Shown here one piece after another: positions 23,373-35,020 of a DNA stretch of 64,000 nucleotides (within the stretch, counting starts at the first letter, position 1; every line of letters starts with the position of its first letter). Source of the stretch: Epinephelus fuscoguttatus. Taxonomy: Eukaryota > Chordata > Actinopteri > Perciformes > Serranidae. The stretch spans positions 34,558,598-34,622,597 of the forward strand of contig NC_064770.1 of assembly GCF_011397635.1 (NCBI RefSeq), read 5' to 3'. The notes under the pieces were generated by a model, which searched no databases, was not told where the DNA came from, and was given only the letters and a program-made list of their open reading frames with translations. Position numbers and translations under genes: made by a program.

Positions 23373-26300
23373 GTTAATATCATCTCCTTCTCCTTCTTCT
23401 TCTTCTTCTTCTTCTTCCTCGGAATATTATTTATTATTATCTTTAATGCACTAAAAGTATTAAAGGTTAAAATGTTAAAGGGACAGTTCACCCCAAAATC
23501 AAAACTACATATTTTCCTCTTACCTGCAGTGCTATTTATCAGTCTCAAACAGGGGTCGTCAACATTTTTCGGGCCAAGGACCCCTTAGCTTATAGCAACT
23601 GAGTTGCAACTTTGCACTTGGCCTGTGGCTGCTAAGTCAGCAGCAGTTGTAGCATTTCGAGGTGCATTAGCCTCAACCTTTGCACTTTTGCCAGTGGTTT
23701 CCATGGTGGACGTATGTCAGAGTCTTGCACAAATTGTTAAAAATGTTAGTTTTCCGGTTCACTTCATTGTTAGAGGTAAGCGCTGCACAGTGATTTAGGC
23801 CTTGTTTACACGGATACCGATAAAAATTAAAATGGATTTTTATTTATCCCATATATAAAAAAAAAAATCCCGGTTTACACGATCAGTTGTAAAAACAATA
23901 TCCCTGTTTCCGCGAAAACGCAGAAACGGCGGCTGTTTTGCTGCAGTTAGTATGCCAGGCCAGTAGGTGGCGATACACCATATGTCAAACACCATAGAGG
24001 AACGTTCTGCACATGCACAGTGATTTGTTTTCCTCTTGGCGCTAGTGATAAAAACAATGATAAACTGCATTTTAACCTTATGTAGCATAGTTAGCTGCTA
24101 TGCACTTACTAATATTGGGCACAGCAGACGTCTTTGTTAGCAGATGTAGCGGTGATGTTGATGCAGCAGTGCTAAGTTCATTTGTAAGCTCGTAAGTAGT
24201 CCCAAGAATGCGAACAAAACGTAAATAACCCGGCATATATCCGCCATTGTTGTTGTGGTTCCCGGGCGCCTAATGGGCATGTGCAAACTGGGTTGCAACG
24301 TCATCGTTTTCCAAAATCTCCGCCTATCCTGTTTGCACATCTCCATAGAAACGGATATTTTTTAAAAACTTTCACTTTGGAAGCCGTTTTCGAAAATCTC
24401 TGTTTTCGTCAAGAAAAACGCCGGTTACGTGAAATATACGGAACCGTATAAACAGGCCCTAAGTGTAAGCTAGCTCACATGATTGTACAAGGATTCATTG
24501 GTGGCAGCCTATCATCAGTGTTGTGTACCGTAAATTAAATGGGTTTATTATAGGGGTGGGAGAAAAAATGGATACAGCATAGTATCGCAGTATTTTTGTG
24601 TGGCAAAATCATATCGTCACATGGTAAAATTAAATAAATTATTGATATTACAAATACAGAATTAACTTAAGGTAGCCTACTTGAATAATAAAATCAATTA
24701 CTTTTTACGTCCACTTTGTGCTGCAAAAAAATGATTGAAGTGAGATGAACAGACTGAAAACTTCATCTTATTATATGCTGACAAAATTTTCCTTTGGGGG
24801 ACTTTATTTGCTGTTGAAAAAAGGTAATACATCACAACGTATCGCAAAATATTTTATCGCAATACTCAGCATATTGCAACATGTTTAAAATAGCACTAAT
24901 ATTGTATCATGACCAAAGTATTGTGATAATATCGTATCGTGGAGCCTTTGGTGATTCCCACCCCTAGTTTATTATCAATAGGTTGATAGGTACACACTTC
25001 TTCTGTGCAGTGATACAGTTGTAGTTTGGTAGAAAGAAATAGTTCCTTCATAGTAAGGTCTGTGGATTATCTTGAGTAACTGGGTCATGATTTCTGGAAA
25101 GAGACATTGCTGTTGAGTTTTTAAGATGTATATTTTTGACACTTTATTGGAGAGAAGGCAGACATCTCTACAGCTGATATCTCCAACGTTTGGCAAGTAA
25201 CATGCTAAAATAAAATACAGGCTAAAGTTGCCATTTCTCTATTTAAAGACCTACGGCTTAACAACACAGGTGTTTTCACTTATGTTGCCTAATTAGTGTA
25301 CTGGACAGGCTGGACACTGTTTGATTGGCACTTCTGTTGCACCTGTTTGGGTGGGACAGTTTACAGCTTTATCATTCTCATTGGATCGTGTAGGTTTGTG
25401 ACCTCATGTAGCAGCACATCTTCACCAAGTTTTAAAACGTGCAGGGGTCTAATCAACCAGAATAAGTGGGAACACCTGTAAGGGTGTGCAGGACTAAAGT
25501 CAGGAGTTACTGATTAAAGAATAGACGAGATGAATCCGACCAGACACTAGTAATCCACTTATACTGGTTACATATATTTTAATAAATAATACATTTGTCT
25601 GTGCTTCACCAAATGGTACATCCAGGAGCAGCGGCGGAAGTTGCTTCAGGAGATGTGTGCTAACGACAGCGTGGTGTTTCCTGGCAAAAACCGTTCGTTT
25701 GACGACATTCCCAACAGGGAGCTGGATCACCTTATTGTGGACGACAGGCACGGTATCATCTACTGCTATGTTCCCAAGGTATGCAAACTCCTACAACATT
25801 TTATCTCCTTTTAGTTATGTTCATGTTGATGTTTGTGCTCTTTTAAAATGGTTAAAATATTTTTCACATGACCAGACAAGAAACAGATCAGTATGTCCAA
25901 TCGTCTTTATGCCAATACAATCCCACCTACGTCCTCCAGCGTCCATCCATTTCACTGTAATAACTGAATATTTATTTTAGACTTCTGACATGTGCTTCCT
26001 GCCTTCCCACTCTCAGGTTGCGTGCAGTAACTGGAAGCGCATCATGATAGTTCTCAGCGAAAGCCTGCTGAGAGACGGTGTTCCCCAGAGAGACCCGATG
26101 GCCATCCCCAGAGACCTGGTCCACAACAGCAGCATGCACTTTACCTTTAACAAGTTCTGGAAACGTTACGGCAAGTTTGCGAGGCACCTCATGAAGGTCA
26201 GTTCAGATACTAAACTATATATTTTTATTTTTAATGTTTATTTGTAGAGAGACAAGTATGTAGTATAATCCATAGCCACACAAGCCAGTGGTGTGTGCTG

Positions 26301-27962
26301 CAGAACACTGGTGTGCCGTGAGATTTTGTCTTGCCCTTTGGTGTGCCTTGGACACAAAATGTTTGAAAACCCCTGTTCTAATATAATTTGCAATGCCTGA
26401 AACCACAACAGATGTCAAAGAAACAGTACAAAACACAAACTCAACAATAAATGCAAACACAAAGCTCAAGCTCGAGGCTCGCCCTAGATTTTTATCATAT
26501 TATTCCATTTGCTAACTTTTCTTCACTCTTGGCAGTTCTGTCCCTCCCACACAAGGACGTGAGTTTTATTTTTAGAGACGTGATTTGGTGGAACTCCAGA
26601 GGTCACGTAATGATGCAGAGGTCACTGAGACAAATGAAACCCAACCTGGGTCACTGTGTGCTTCTGGCCACAGATTTATTTTTAAATAAAGTCAATATTC
26701 ACAAAAGGTCACTCACCACACGGGAAACCATTCATTGTCAAAGCTTCAGAGTCCTCTGATGTCTACTTAATGGTTTAAATGTGAGTGTGAATCACAAGTT
26801 TTATCACAAAACAATCTCCTCTAATCATCACGCTGTAACCTGTGACAGGATGTTATGATACCACAACTATCACACATTCACATAGATTTTTGTTGAGCCG
26901 CGAGCCTCACGTAGGTTTACATCACCAAAGGTTTATGGCAAAATCACTTGACGACACTGACTCCTGTGTGCACGTGGTGAGAGAGGAGAGGGAGAGACGC
27001 TGTGCTGCTGCCAGAGGAGCCGCTGACTGAGTTCCCTCTGAGCGGTAAGTCACAAAAAAAGTCTGAGAAGTCCGGGCTGTTCATGAAACATTCAAGACGC
27101 CACAGTTTATTCCACACTACTGAAGCTGCTCCTCTTTTTGGAACCACCGCGGAGTCGCTAATGATTTTGCTTTCAGCCATGTTTGTTGTTGCCGTGGGTA
27201 ACAGCATGATGTCAATTTGTTTTTCATGTCATATTAAAAATTCTACTGGTATTACTGTGAATGAGATGATATGGCACACCCCTATCTTTAAGCGTGGTAT
27301 TAGTAGTAGTTCTGTCTCATATTTTCACGCCTCCACCATCTCTGTTAATTGTCCGTTGTATGAGTGGTGATGAGATGTTACACGCTAATAAAATCCTCTT
27401 TCATTTTTCAAAGGTGAAGCTGAAGAAGTACACCAAGTTTATTTTTGTGCGGGACCCCTTTGTGCGCCTCATCTCGGCCTACCGCAACAAGTTCGAGCTG
27501 CGCAACGAAGACTTCTACCGGCGCTTTGCACAGGTCATGCTGCGCCGCTACGCCAACCAGCCGACGCCCCCTGCCTCTGTGGACGAGGCGTTCGGCGTGG
27601 GCATCCACCCCTCCTTTTCCCACTTCATCCAGTACCTCCTGGACCCTCAGACAGAGAAGGAGATGCCCTTTAACGAGCACTGGCGGCAGGTGTATCGGCT
27701 TTGCCATCCATGCCAGATTCAGTATGACTTTGTGGGCCACCTGGAGACGGCGGAGGAGGATGCCGAGCACCTACTGCGCCAGCTGCGGGTGGACAACGTG
27801 GTGGAGTTCCCCACCTCCCATAGGAACCTCACAGCCAGCAGCTGGGAGGCTGATTGGTTCAGCACAGTGCCTGTGGAGGCGCGGAGAGAACTCTACAAGC
27901 TGTACGAACCTGACTTCAGGCTCTTTGGCTACGACAGACCAGACTCGATCCTCAATGAGTGA
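23007..27962 (+). CDS. chst12: Carbohydrate (chondroitin 4) sulfotransferase 12, complete, four coding exons
   Basis: This Golgi type II membrane enzyme transfers sulfate from PAPS to the 4-O position of GalNAc in chondroitin and dermatan chains. Exons 23007-23372, 25626-25778, 26017-26196 and 27414-27962 join in phase 0 at every junction to give 415 codons, close to the human enzyme. Residues 8-27 form the membrane anchor (IFVVLGSAFMILLIIIYW), followed by a Pro-rich stem. The 5'-phosphosulfate site is VPKVACSNWKR (residues 171-181) and the 3'-phosphate site FVRDPFVRLISAYR (244-257). Later blocks FNEHWRQVYRLCHPC and YDFVGHLET are typical of the HNK1ST/CHST8-14 family. Sequons include N135, N144 and N210. 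The start is set by family length and a strong Kozak context. Confidence 0.95.
23475..23547. repeat. End fragment of the 'GGACAGTTCACC' palindromic MITE family
   Basis: AAAGGGACAGTTCACCCCAA followed by TTTTCCTCTTACCTGCAGTG matches the left end of the element at 36544. It lies in chst12 intron 1. Confidence 0.65.
23795..24462. mobile_element. MITE with TTAGGCCTTGTTTACACGG ends
   Basis: The left end TTAGGCCTTGTTTACACGG and right end CCGTATAAACAGGCCCTAA are imperfect inverted copies. The interior is noncoding, with GTAGGTGGCGATACACC and repeated cgaaaacg-like motifs. It sits in chst12 intron 1. Confidence 0.65.
24551..24966. mobile_element. hAT-type MITE, 416 bp, perfect 8-bp target duplication
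   Basis: The termini TAGGGGTGGGA and TCCCACCCCTA are inverted. GTTTATTA occurs at 24543-24550 and 24967-24974. The interior is AT-rich and noncoding with several TATCG motifs. It lies in chst12 intron 1 and its clean ends suggest a fairly recent insertion. Confidence 0.88.
25008..25193. repeat. Right-arm fragment of the 'GGACAGTTCACC' palindromic MITE
   Basis: It contains GGGTCATGATTTCTGGAAAG and GGAGAGAAGGCAGACATCTC in the order of the right arm. The rest of the element is missing. It is in chst12 intron 1, about 430 bp before exon 2. Confidence 0.65.
25626..25778 (+). CDS. chst12: chst12 coding exon 2
   Basis: Acceptor GTACATCCAG|GAG and donor CCCAAG|GTATGC. Its 51 codons include SFDDIPNRELDHLIVDDRHG and end IYCYVPK, so the intron cuts the 5'-PAPS motif in two. 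Confidence 0.92.
26017..26196 (+). CDS. chst12: chst12 coding exon 3
   Basis: Acceptor CCCACTCTCAG|GTT and donor ATGAAG|GTCAGT. Its 60 codons start VACSNWKRIMIVLS and end FARHLMK. Confidence 0.92.
26930..27290. repeat. Repeat-like patch in chst12 intron 3
   Basis: A locally CpG-richer stretch (around 26990-27180) is followed by GAGATGATATGGCACACCCC, which resembles a MITE terminus. The frames across it (27002-27370) have no recognisable domain. Confidence 0.3.
27414..27962 (+). CDS. chst12: chst12 coding exon 4 (most of catalytic domain)
   Basis: Acceptor CATTTTTCAAAG|GTG. Its 182 codons plus TGA carry the 3'-PAPS site and the C-terminal half of the sulfotransferase fold, ending FGYDRPDSILNE. 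The exon is markedly GC-rich at third positions compared with its introns. Long frames on the opposite strand (27408-27770) are its shadows. Confidence 0.95.
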   Translation: MKLKKYTKFIFVRDPFVRLISAYRNKFELRNEDFYRRFAQVMLRRYANQPTPPASVDEAFGVGIHPSFSHFIQYLLDPQTEKEMPFNEHWRQVYRLCHPCQIQYDFVGHLETAEEDAEHLLRQLRVDNVVEFPTSHRNLTASSWEADWFSTVPVEARRELYKLYEPDFRLFGYDRPDSILNE

Positions 27963-28103
27963 CTCGTGTTTCTACTAAACTGACCCAGGCACACACAGAC
28001 AAACCATTTTTTATGTAATGAGATAATGCTACACTCCAGCAACAGTGACACCTCCCCCTTGTTCTGGGCTTTGCAGATGTGTTCTCCAGTCCTGTCTGTT
28101 GTA

Positions 28104-28417
28104 CACTGAATGTGCACATTATTAGGGACGCTCCAAGGAAGCACACTGATGAGGTGAATCCAGGTTAACAGCCATTATCAATTATGAAATCACAAAGATA
28201 ACAAGAAGCACACAAGTTAGAGTTGTGCAAGCAGCTCGTGTCCCTTACATGTTGCACATTCAGTGTAGTCCCTAAGGTGCTGTGTGTAACTCTGGAGAAA
28301 GATGGTTCACTGTCGAGTCTCATTTCTAGGTCATCAAATACAATAAGCGTCAGTATCTGACAACCTGGAAATGAGACTCAACAATCAGCCATCTTTCTCC
28401 AGAGTTACACACAGCGC
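28104..28417. repeat. Long hairpin just behind chst12
   Basis: Arms 28276-28331 and 28363-28417 are near-perfect inverted copies (GTGTGTAACTCTGGAGAAAG against CTTTCTCCAGAGTTACACAC) with a loop of about 31 nt. Outside them GTACACTGAATGTGCACATT and GTTGCACATTCAGTGTAGTC form a second, weaker inverted pair. If the chst12 3' UTR extends this far, the mRNA would carry the stem-loop. Confidence 0.7.
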
Positions 28418-29443
28418 TTCTGAGTGTCTAGCACTCGCAACGCTGATGTCACGCCACGCCTGTCATTTGTGACGTCACAGTCGTGCTGTGACCAACTGTG
28501 ACGATCACACAGGCTTTGTAGCAGGACGCCGAAGTGATGTCACGGAGCCATACTCTGTTTGCGATGTCGTAGAAACCCGTTTGGTCATGACACAGATGCA
28601 GCGGACGGCGGGTGATTAGTTACAACAAGGTGTTACTAGATTAGTTTTAAAGGAATACTTCACCCACAAAATGATCATTTGTATGTCAGTAACTCACCCT
28701 GTGGTTCGCTGAGCTGGTGAAGAAGACCATGTTTTTGCTGCATACCTTTTACGGAGAACAGACAATCCAGGAACAAAAAAAAAATCTTGAACTGGAGTAA
28801 AAGGAGGCAGCGTTAAACAACTTTATTAGAACATCAGCTTACGAAGTCTCACTTCTGCACGAGTGGCGTGCACACTACTCGACTGTTTTACAGAGCATAC
28901 GACTATATTTCAATCTGGAAAGACTCGTTTTTTGTTGCAGAAAGAATATTTATTAACGTGCAAATAAGAATAAAAATGTGGAAAGTCTTTGGTGATTAGA
29001 CCCCGTAGAGATGGTTTGATTTAAGGAGGGTGATGAATCCATAGTCGAATAGGGAACCCCCCCGGGGTCTAGACGCTGGTGGTGGTGGTAGAGGTGGTGA
29101 AGATGAATGGAGAAGTGCTGATGATCTGGATGAGTAGAGGAATGAGTCTTTGTTTAGCTTGTCCTGGACTCTGGATACGATGGCTGGAGGTGAGCAAGGT
29201 GGAGGAGGACGTGAAGATTCTGCCTAAAATGATGGCTGACAGCAGCAGAGGAGAGAGCAGAAAATTTTGCAGTGCTTTCCTGATTGGCTGATAGAGATTG
29301 TGAAGTTTGATTGGATAGCTAGAAGCGTGAACACCCATAGTCAGCTGAATAGAGGAAGTAGTGAGAGTGGGATGGAGAGAGTTGTGAATGGATGAGCACA
29401 AAGAAAGTCTTCCTGATTGAACTTGAGCGTCGTAACACAAACT

Positions 29444-30656
29444 AAAGCTCAGTTCAGACCAAAGATTAGCGATGAGATGAAACCGCTTTAGAACGTTGGA
29501 GAGAAAAGTTGCGGCGGTGTGAACACGACTCAAGCTGGCTGAAGGTGTCACCTGCAACTCTGCTGCTCAAATCGCTGGCGGCTGGTTTTAGACCGTAAAG
29601 CTCATCACCTATTTCTACAGCCAGTTGGCTTGTAGTGAAGTCTGCTGGTCAAGTCAAAATGACCGCAGACGGCGTGTTCGCTTGCTGCAGCAGGTGGTCC
29701 ATCCCTGCCGAGCCCTCTTTTTCCATCCTAACAGTGTGCCAGTGTCGGATGGTGGCCTGCTGCTGCTCGCTGTATGTGCTTATGCCCTCCTACAAACACA
29801 CCTTCTCATTGACTGATTAATTGGCGTCGCTTACTTGTATTATTGTGGTGTATTTGTCATGAATACAGTCCATCTGATGCTGGTTTTGTTTCTGTTTTTC
29901 GCAGTTTCATCACCACTACAAATACAGCTGTAGCCAGTATCTCACTAGCCATGTTTCCATCAGCCTGTTTAGATGCGCATCTAGAAGTATCGCATTGGAA
30001 AATTATAACGGAAACGCCAAAATTCAAATTAAAATCCCCTGATTCGCACAAACTAAAATGTGCTCGCTTTAGCTGGGTTTTGGTTGATTCGAAAAAATGT
30101 TGATTCGCAAAACGGGGGATGGAAACAGTTATGTTCGAATTAAGTCTGACATAGCGCACCTCTCTCCATGGTGATATCCACACTCCGGGTCGGGAAGGCG
30201 GTAATGCATTTACAAGCTGGTTGCCAACCGCCAGAAAACGTAGAAGAAGAAGAATGCAAGACTTGTTTTGTTTCTGGTTCTGCAGAAAACTCGCGCAAGT
30301 TCGTAGTTTTCACCAAAGTCTGTACATTTAATGGAAACACACAGGATTCGTATTTCTTTTAATGCACATTTCCCAATGATTCGAATCACTTTTGGATGGA
30401 AACATAGCTACTGTCACTGTCCTCACTCATATTTTAAGAAGCTACAAATTATATTCAGCCACAAAATAAACCTGAAAAGCTGCAAATCAGAACAGAAGCA
30501 CAGAAGCACAGAGTTGTTGCATAGAGGTGATACACCATCATCTAGTTGCATTGGTGTGAACCGGCAGGTTTTAAGAACGTTGCAGAACGGCGCATTGCAA
30601 GAAGTTGCATGTTTCAACTCGTCTCGTCGCGAATCTTTGGTGTGAACTGGGCTTAA
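29444..30656. mobile_element. MITE with TAAAGCTCAGTTCAGACCAAAG ends
   Basis: The left CAGTTCAGACCAAAGATTAG and right GAATCTTTGGTGTGAACTGG are inverted, with the block GATGAGATGAAAC / GTTTCAACTCGTCTC inside them. It is interrupted by the MITE at 29942-30412. Confidence 0.6.
29942..30412. mobile_element. MITE with TAGCCATGTTTCCATC ends
   Basis: ACTAGCCATGTTTCCATCAG on the left and TTGGATGGAAACATAGCTA on the right are inverted termini. AGATGCGCATCTAGAAG-like palindromic bits lie inside. It is the innermost layer of the nest. Confidence 0.65.
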
Positions 30657-31787
30657 CTGATCGAGGCAGTGGTAGACCAGCAACTCCCCTTTTCAGCGAG
30701 GTAAAGTTACTGTTTTATGAATGGAGTCTGGCTTAGAGAAGTTTCACTTTCCGGTCAGTTGTCTGTCGGAAAACGTTGTCCTGTTTGGGAAGCACTCGGC
30801 ACACTTGGATTGTACAGCACGAGTTGTGTGAGAGTATGTAAATGGATGTTTTGAATGTTCTGCACTTCAGGATTCTTTAATCTTGATTTTTTTTTCGTGA
30901 ATTTAACGTAACACATGGTGAGTAATTGACATACAAATGATCATTTTGTGGGTGAGGTGTTCCTTCAAGTGTAGTTGCACTAGAGTATTAGTCGTCGTCT
31001 AATTTATTTCACATTGTGTAAGTGCAATGTTTATGTCAAGCATGAAAGGGATTTTTATGTGTTTAAAAATACACAGTAATGACAGCTATCGGCAGGTAGA
31101 AGTCTTTTATACCTCATACTCAGATTAAGAGGATACTCGTATGTTATGTAACACATACTGCAAACCCTACTGCTTCTCCAGACCTGGCTCATTAGGCTTC
31201 ACAGTGTAGGTTATATTAATAGACACATTTCAGACAACATGTTAGCAGCTTGCTTTATTCAACCAGTTTAAAAGCATGTTATCATCTCATCATATAGAAG
31301 CACAGCAGCTCCAGTGAGCGTCAGACTGCACAGCTCAATTTGTCTCAGCTTGTCTTTGAGACACAAAACTGGAGTTTTGACATTCTTTTGATTTAATCTC
31401 AGCTGGATGTACACAGGTGAGCCGCTGTGTATTTAAACTAACTGTTTTTCAAAGGGAACATTTTCTTTAATTGCTCTGTTGTGCCGCCACGACGCCGTTA
31501 TCATCAGCATTTGATCACCTTTGTGTTTCCATGCACAGACTGCAGTTATTAACACTGACCTACATTGGGTAACCCTGGAGACTGCAACAGCGTTGTTGTT
31601 CCCCTCTAAAAATGATGAACATGTTTTTTTTTTTTACTTTTCAAGGGCAGCATTTTCACGGGGCGCAGTATTTTGTAGCAAGGAGCTGAGCACATTTCAT
31701 GAAGACGACAGGGAGTGTTTTTCAGTATGTGCAGTGAGAATACGTCACTCCAAGAGCTGGGTTGGTGCAAGATGAGGCTATGGTCAG

Positions 31788-33240
31788 TATAAAAGAAATA
31801 CGTCACCTCCAAAATGAACATTTCTGCATCAATTTCACACCCTTTCATTGAGCTCACCACGAGCCTCTGCGGTGAACGAAGAATCCAAAAACTGCCTCCG
31901 ACTAAGAAATTTCCTAGTCGACCAATAGTCATCATTTAGGGCCGTCACTCGACTAGTCTCCTGCATGTTTATGATATAGATTTGATTATTAAATTATTAA
32001 TTTTGGTGGTTTGAGTTGAAGGTACTAATGAACCTTCATTAATATAGGCCTATATTTTATCTCCAAGTGCACGTCACACACTGAGCGAGCCGCCTGTTAA
32101 TGACGCTGTGGGCTAATGGGCATGTAGCTACTTCCATGTTTCAGATGATACATCATGTTTGTAGTCGACCAATGAAGATGAGTTTACATATCACCTTGGG
32201 TTCATCCTTCACCTTCTCAAAATGATCCCACACTTCCTGCCCGACATGTTATTAACTAGCCTGTGGAATAACCGCAGGTACCAGCCCTGGAAACTAACCT
32301 GACTCCTGTCTGACTGCTGAGCGTGGACACTTCCTGTGTCTGTCCTTTCAAATCAAATTTACACATGGTCCAGTCATATAGGTTTGGATTTATTTTGACA
32401 AGGCGCAGCTCCTAATAGAGTTTCATGTTTTTTTTTCTCTGCGACAAAACAACCAATGAAATCTTGACCTTTCTGGCTGACTAGCGTTTAGTCGACTATT
32501 AGGGGGCAGCCCTAGTCAAAACATCCTTTTACAAACTCTCACACAACTCGCACAGTATAGTCCAAGTTTCATTTATCTATTTGTGTGCTCAATTCTTCCC
32601 AAACAGACAGCCCTATCTGACGGGGAACTGAACTAAGAGTGAAACTTACCTATGCTCTCTTCAGTGCCAGACTCCATTGAGAAAAACAGTAATTTTACCT
32701 CCCTGAATACAGGAGCTGCAGGTCTACCTCTGCCTCGATCAGTGAGTTTGTTTGTGTTATGGTGTGACTTTGGTGAATCTGATCTAACCCGTTAAGACAC
32801 CAAAGTCACACAAGAACACAAACTGACTAACTGGCTGAGGCAGCAGTAGTCCAGCAGCTCCGGTATTCAGCGAGTTTAAATTACTGTTTTTGTCAATGGA
32901 GTCTGGCATTGAAGAGAGCATCAATAGGTTTCACTTTTAATTCAGTTGTCGTTGTAAAGCACTGTCTGTCTGGGAAGTATTGAGCACACAACTGGATAAA
33001 TGTGACTTTGGGAGTTGTGTGAGAGTTTGTAAATCAAGCTGATATAGTTTTTTTGGTGTTAAACACTGTCGCCTTTGACTCTAGTTCATCGGGAACTTTC
33101 TGATTTTGGATTCTTTGTTCACTGTGGATGCATGTGAGAAGAAGTTTACTTCACAAATTCGACACAGCACAGAGTGAGTAATTGATATACATGTGGTAAT
33201 TTGGTGGGGGGGGGATGTTCTTTTAACGTCAGAGTTTCCA
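31788..33240. repeat. Repeat region with a ~500-bp palindrome (32528-33034)
   Basis: CACACAACTCGCACAGTATA at the left and GGAGTTGTGTGAGAGTTTGT at the right are the outer limits of an imperfect palindrome. Its centre is near 32780, where GTGTGACTTTGGTG meets CACCAAAGTCACAC. Ends related to the CACCCACAAAATG family flank it. No gene was seen. Confidence 0.6.
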
Positions 33241-34285
33241 CATAAGGCGAGATCATGGTACGAGTCAGGATGAATCACATCATGATATGAGCATGGATCA
33301 GGCTGCATGTTTTATATGAAGAGCGGAAGGATAAGACAGTGCCTTTGGTTGCAAAAGTTTACACAGCAAAAAAAAAGTATTTTTGTAGAAGGACTTAATT
33401 TTTACTTTGAACATAATACAGTGAGAGCTGTATGAAGCCGCAGCGAGGTATATTTGATATACTGGGCCTTGTTTATCTTGTGTGGTTATTCTTCGGAAAG
33501 AACAGAAAACAGCAGAGCCCTTCAGCAGAAACTGTCTTTATGGGACTTTGTATGATTCACAACTCTGTGAGGACTCTCTCAGTGTGCTTGTGTCCAGTGC
33601 ATTGCTTTGTGTATCGTTAAAACACGCAGGAAAACTGTGTGGTTTGTACTGTATGTGATGTCATGGACACGTGGCTCTGTGCCACATTATTCTGCAAGTC
33701 ACTGAGATGTACATGTTCACACTTGACTCAGTGTTGTCTCACTGCCTTTTGGTTTATTTGTTCTGTACAAGTGTGGGGCGTTTTGATTCCTTAATGACTT
33801 AGTCACACCTGGATAGGATGGAATTATTTAGCATCTGTGGCTGGATTTCCCAAAAGTTTGTCATCATCACTGGGCATGTTTTTTTCCATGTCGGTTTAAA
33901 TACACACACAGAAAAGTCGTCTCACACTCTCACCTCACCAGTGTTCGGATTTTTCTTTGGTATTTTTATAATGTTCTTTTGCTGTATTTTCTTACGTTAC
34001 TGTCCTGAACCATGTCAGAAATTTTATTCTTGGCTGTATTTTTTATTTCTTTAAAAGTGCAAAGAACACCGTAAGATGGAGTCATTTTGTAAGGGAAAAA
34101 GAAACTGTTTATTTATTGGCGCAGTAAAACCTATGAGTACATGCTGCTTCTGTAATCGGAAAACCAGTCTTGGAGTGTTTAAAGGTGACTTTGGTATTTG
34201 ACAACCTAGACCATATTTTCCCATGTTTTTGTGTCTCAGTGACTAAGGGGAAAAACAGTTTCAGGGCATGTGTGTCACATCCGCT
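33241..34285. other. No recognised gene or repeat
   Basis: AT-rich sequence with short frames only. It could be distal 3' UTR or intergenic DNA downstream of chst12. Confidence 0.4.
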
Positions 34286-34289
34286 AAAT

Positions 34290-35020
34290 GTGCTTGTTTT
34301 TGCCACTAACAAACTCAAAGTGTTATTTTTAGTGTCTGTTAACATTGTGGAAAGGATCCCTACAGAGATGGACCTTTTTTAAAGAGTAAGATCCTTTTTG
34401 TTTAATCAGAAACAGCCCTGAAATCACTATCGCCAAACCCACCAGACTCCATTTAAATAAACAGCAATTTTATCACCATAAAAACACACTTCATTCAAAG
34501 CTGACAGAAACAAAATGAACCTCACGAAACCATTTATCTTTGTCTTTCCTCTGTCTCAACAAACACCAATTTTAGTTTGGCTGGAATTAACCCTTAATTT
34601 ACCCAGTTAGATGTGAAAACATGCTGCCTCTATACACACTAAAATTACTGTTTATTTGAATGGAGTCTGGTGGGTTTGGCGATGACGATTTCAGGGCTGT
34701 GTCTGGTTAAACAAAAAGGATCTTACCCTTTAACAAAAAGGTCTATCTCTGTAGGGATCCTTTCCATAATGTTGTCAGACACTTAGAATAATAATCTGAG
34801 CCCGTCAATGGCAAAACCAAGCACCTTAAGTGGACGCACGCTGACTGGGACGATGCCCTGAGTGGTTACATTGCAGCGATAGAGATTTTGGGGCTGTTTC
34901 TGGTTGAACAAAAAGGATCTTACCCTTTAACAAAAAGGTCTATCTCTGTAGGGATCCTTTCCATAATATTGTCAGACACTTAGAATAATAATGTGAGCCT
35001 GTCAGTGGCAAAATCGAGCA
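34290..35020. repeat. Hairpin-forming repeat with a duplicated right arm
   Basis: The left arm (about 34290-34470: GGAAAGGATCCCTACAGAG, AAGATCCTTTTTGTTTAATC) is inverted at about 34642-34835 (AACAAAAAGGATCTTACCC, CTGTAGGGATCCTTTCC). The right arm is then repeated directly at about 34877-35020, roughly 180 bp on. Confidence 0.65.

Larger units (their letters stand above)
28647..30968. mobile_element. Outer element with TTAAAGGAATACTTCACCCAC ends, containing two nested MITEs
   Basis: The left end AATACTTCACCCACAAAATG, then ATCATTTGTATGTCAGTAAC, is mirrored at 30908-30968 (GAGTAATTGACATACAAATG, CATTTTGTGGGTGAGGTG). No transposase is visible inside. Related single arms appear at 31788, 33170-33235 and 50100-50155. 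Confidence 0.55.

Noticed and set aside
27408..27978. Long frames in other phases across the last chst12 exon (27408-27770 minus, 27445-27978 plus)
   Set aside because: They are shadows of the GC-rich chst12 exon and have no family similarity.
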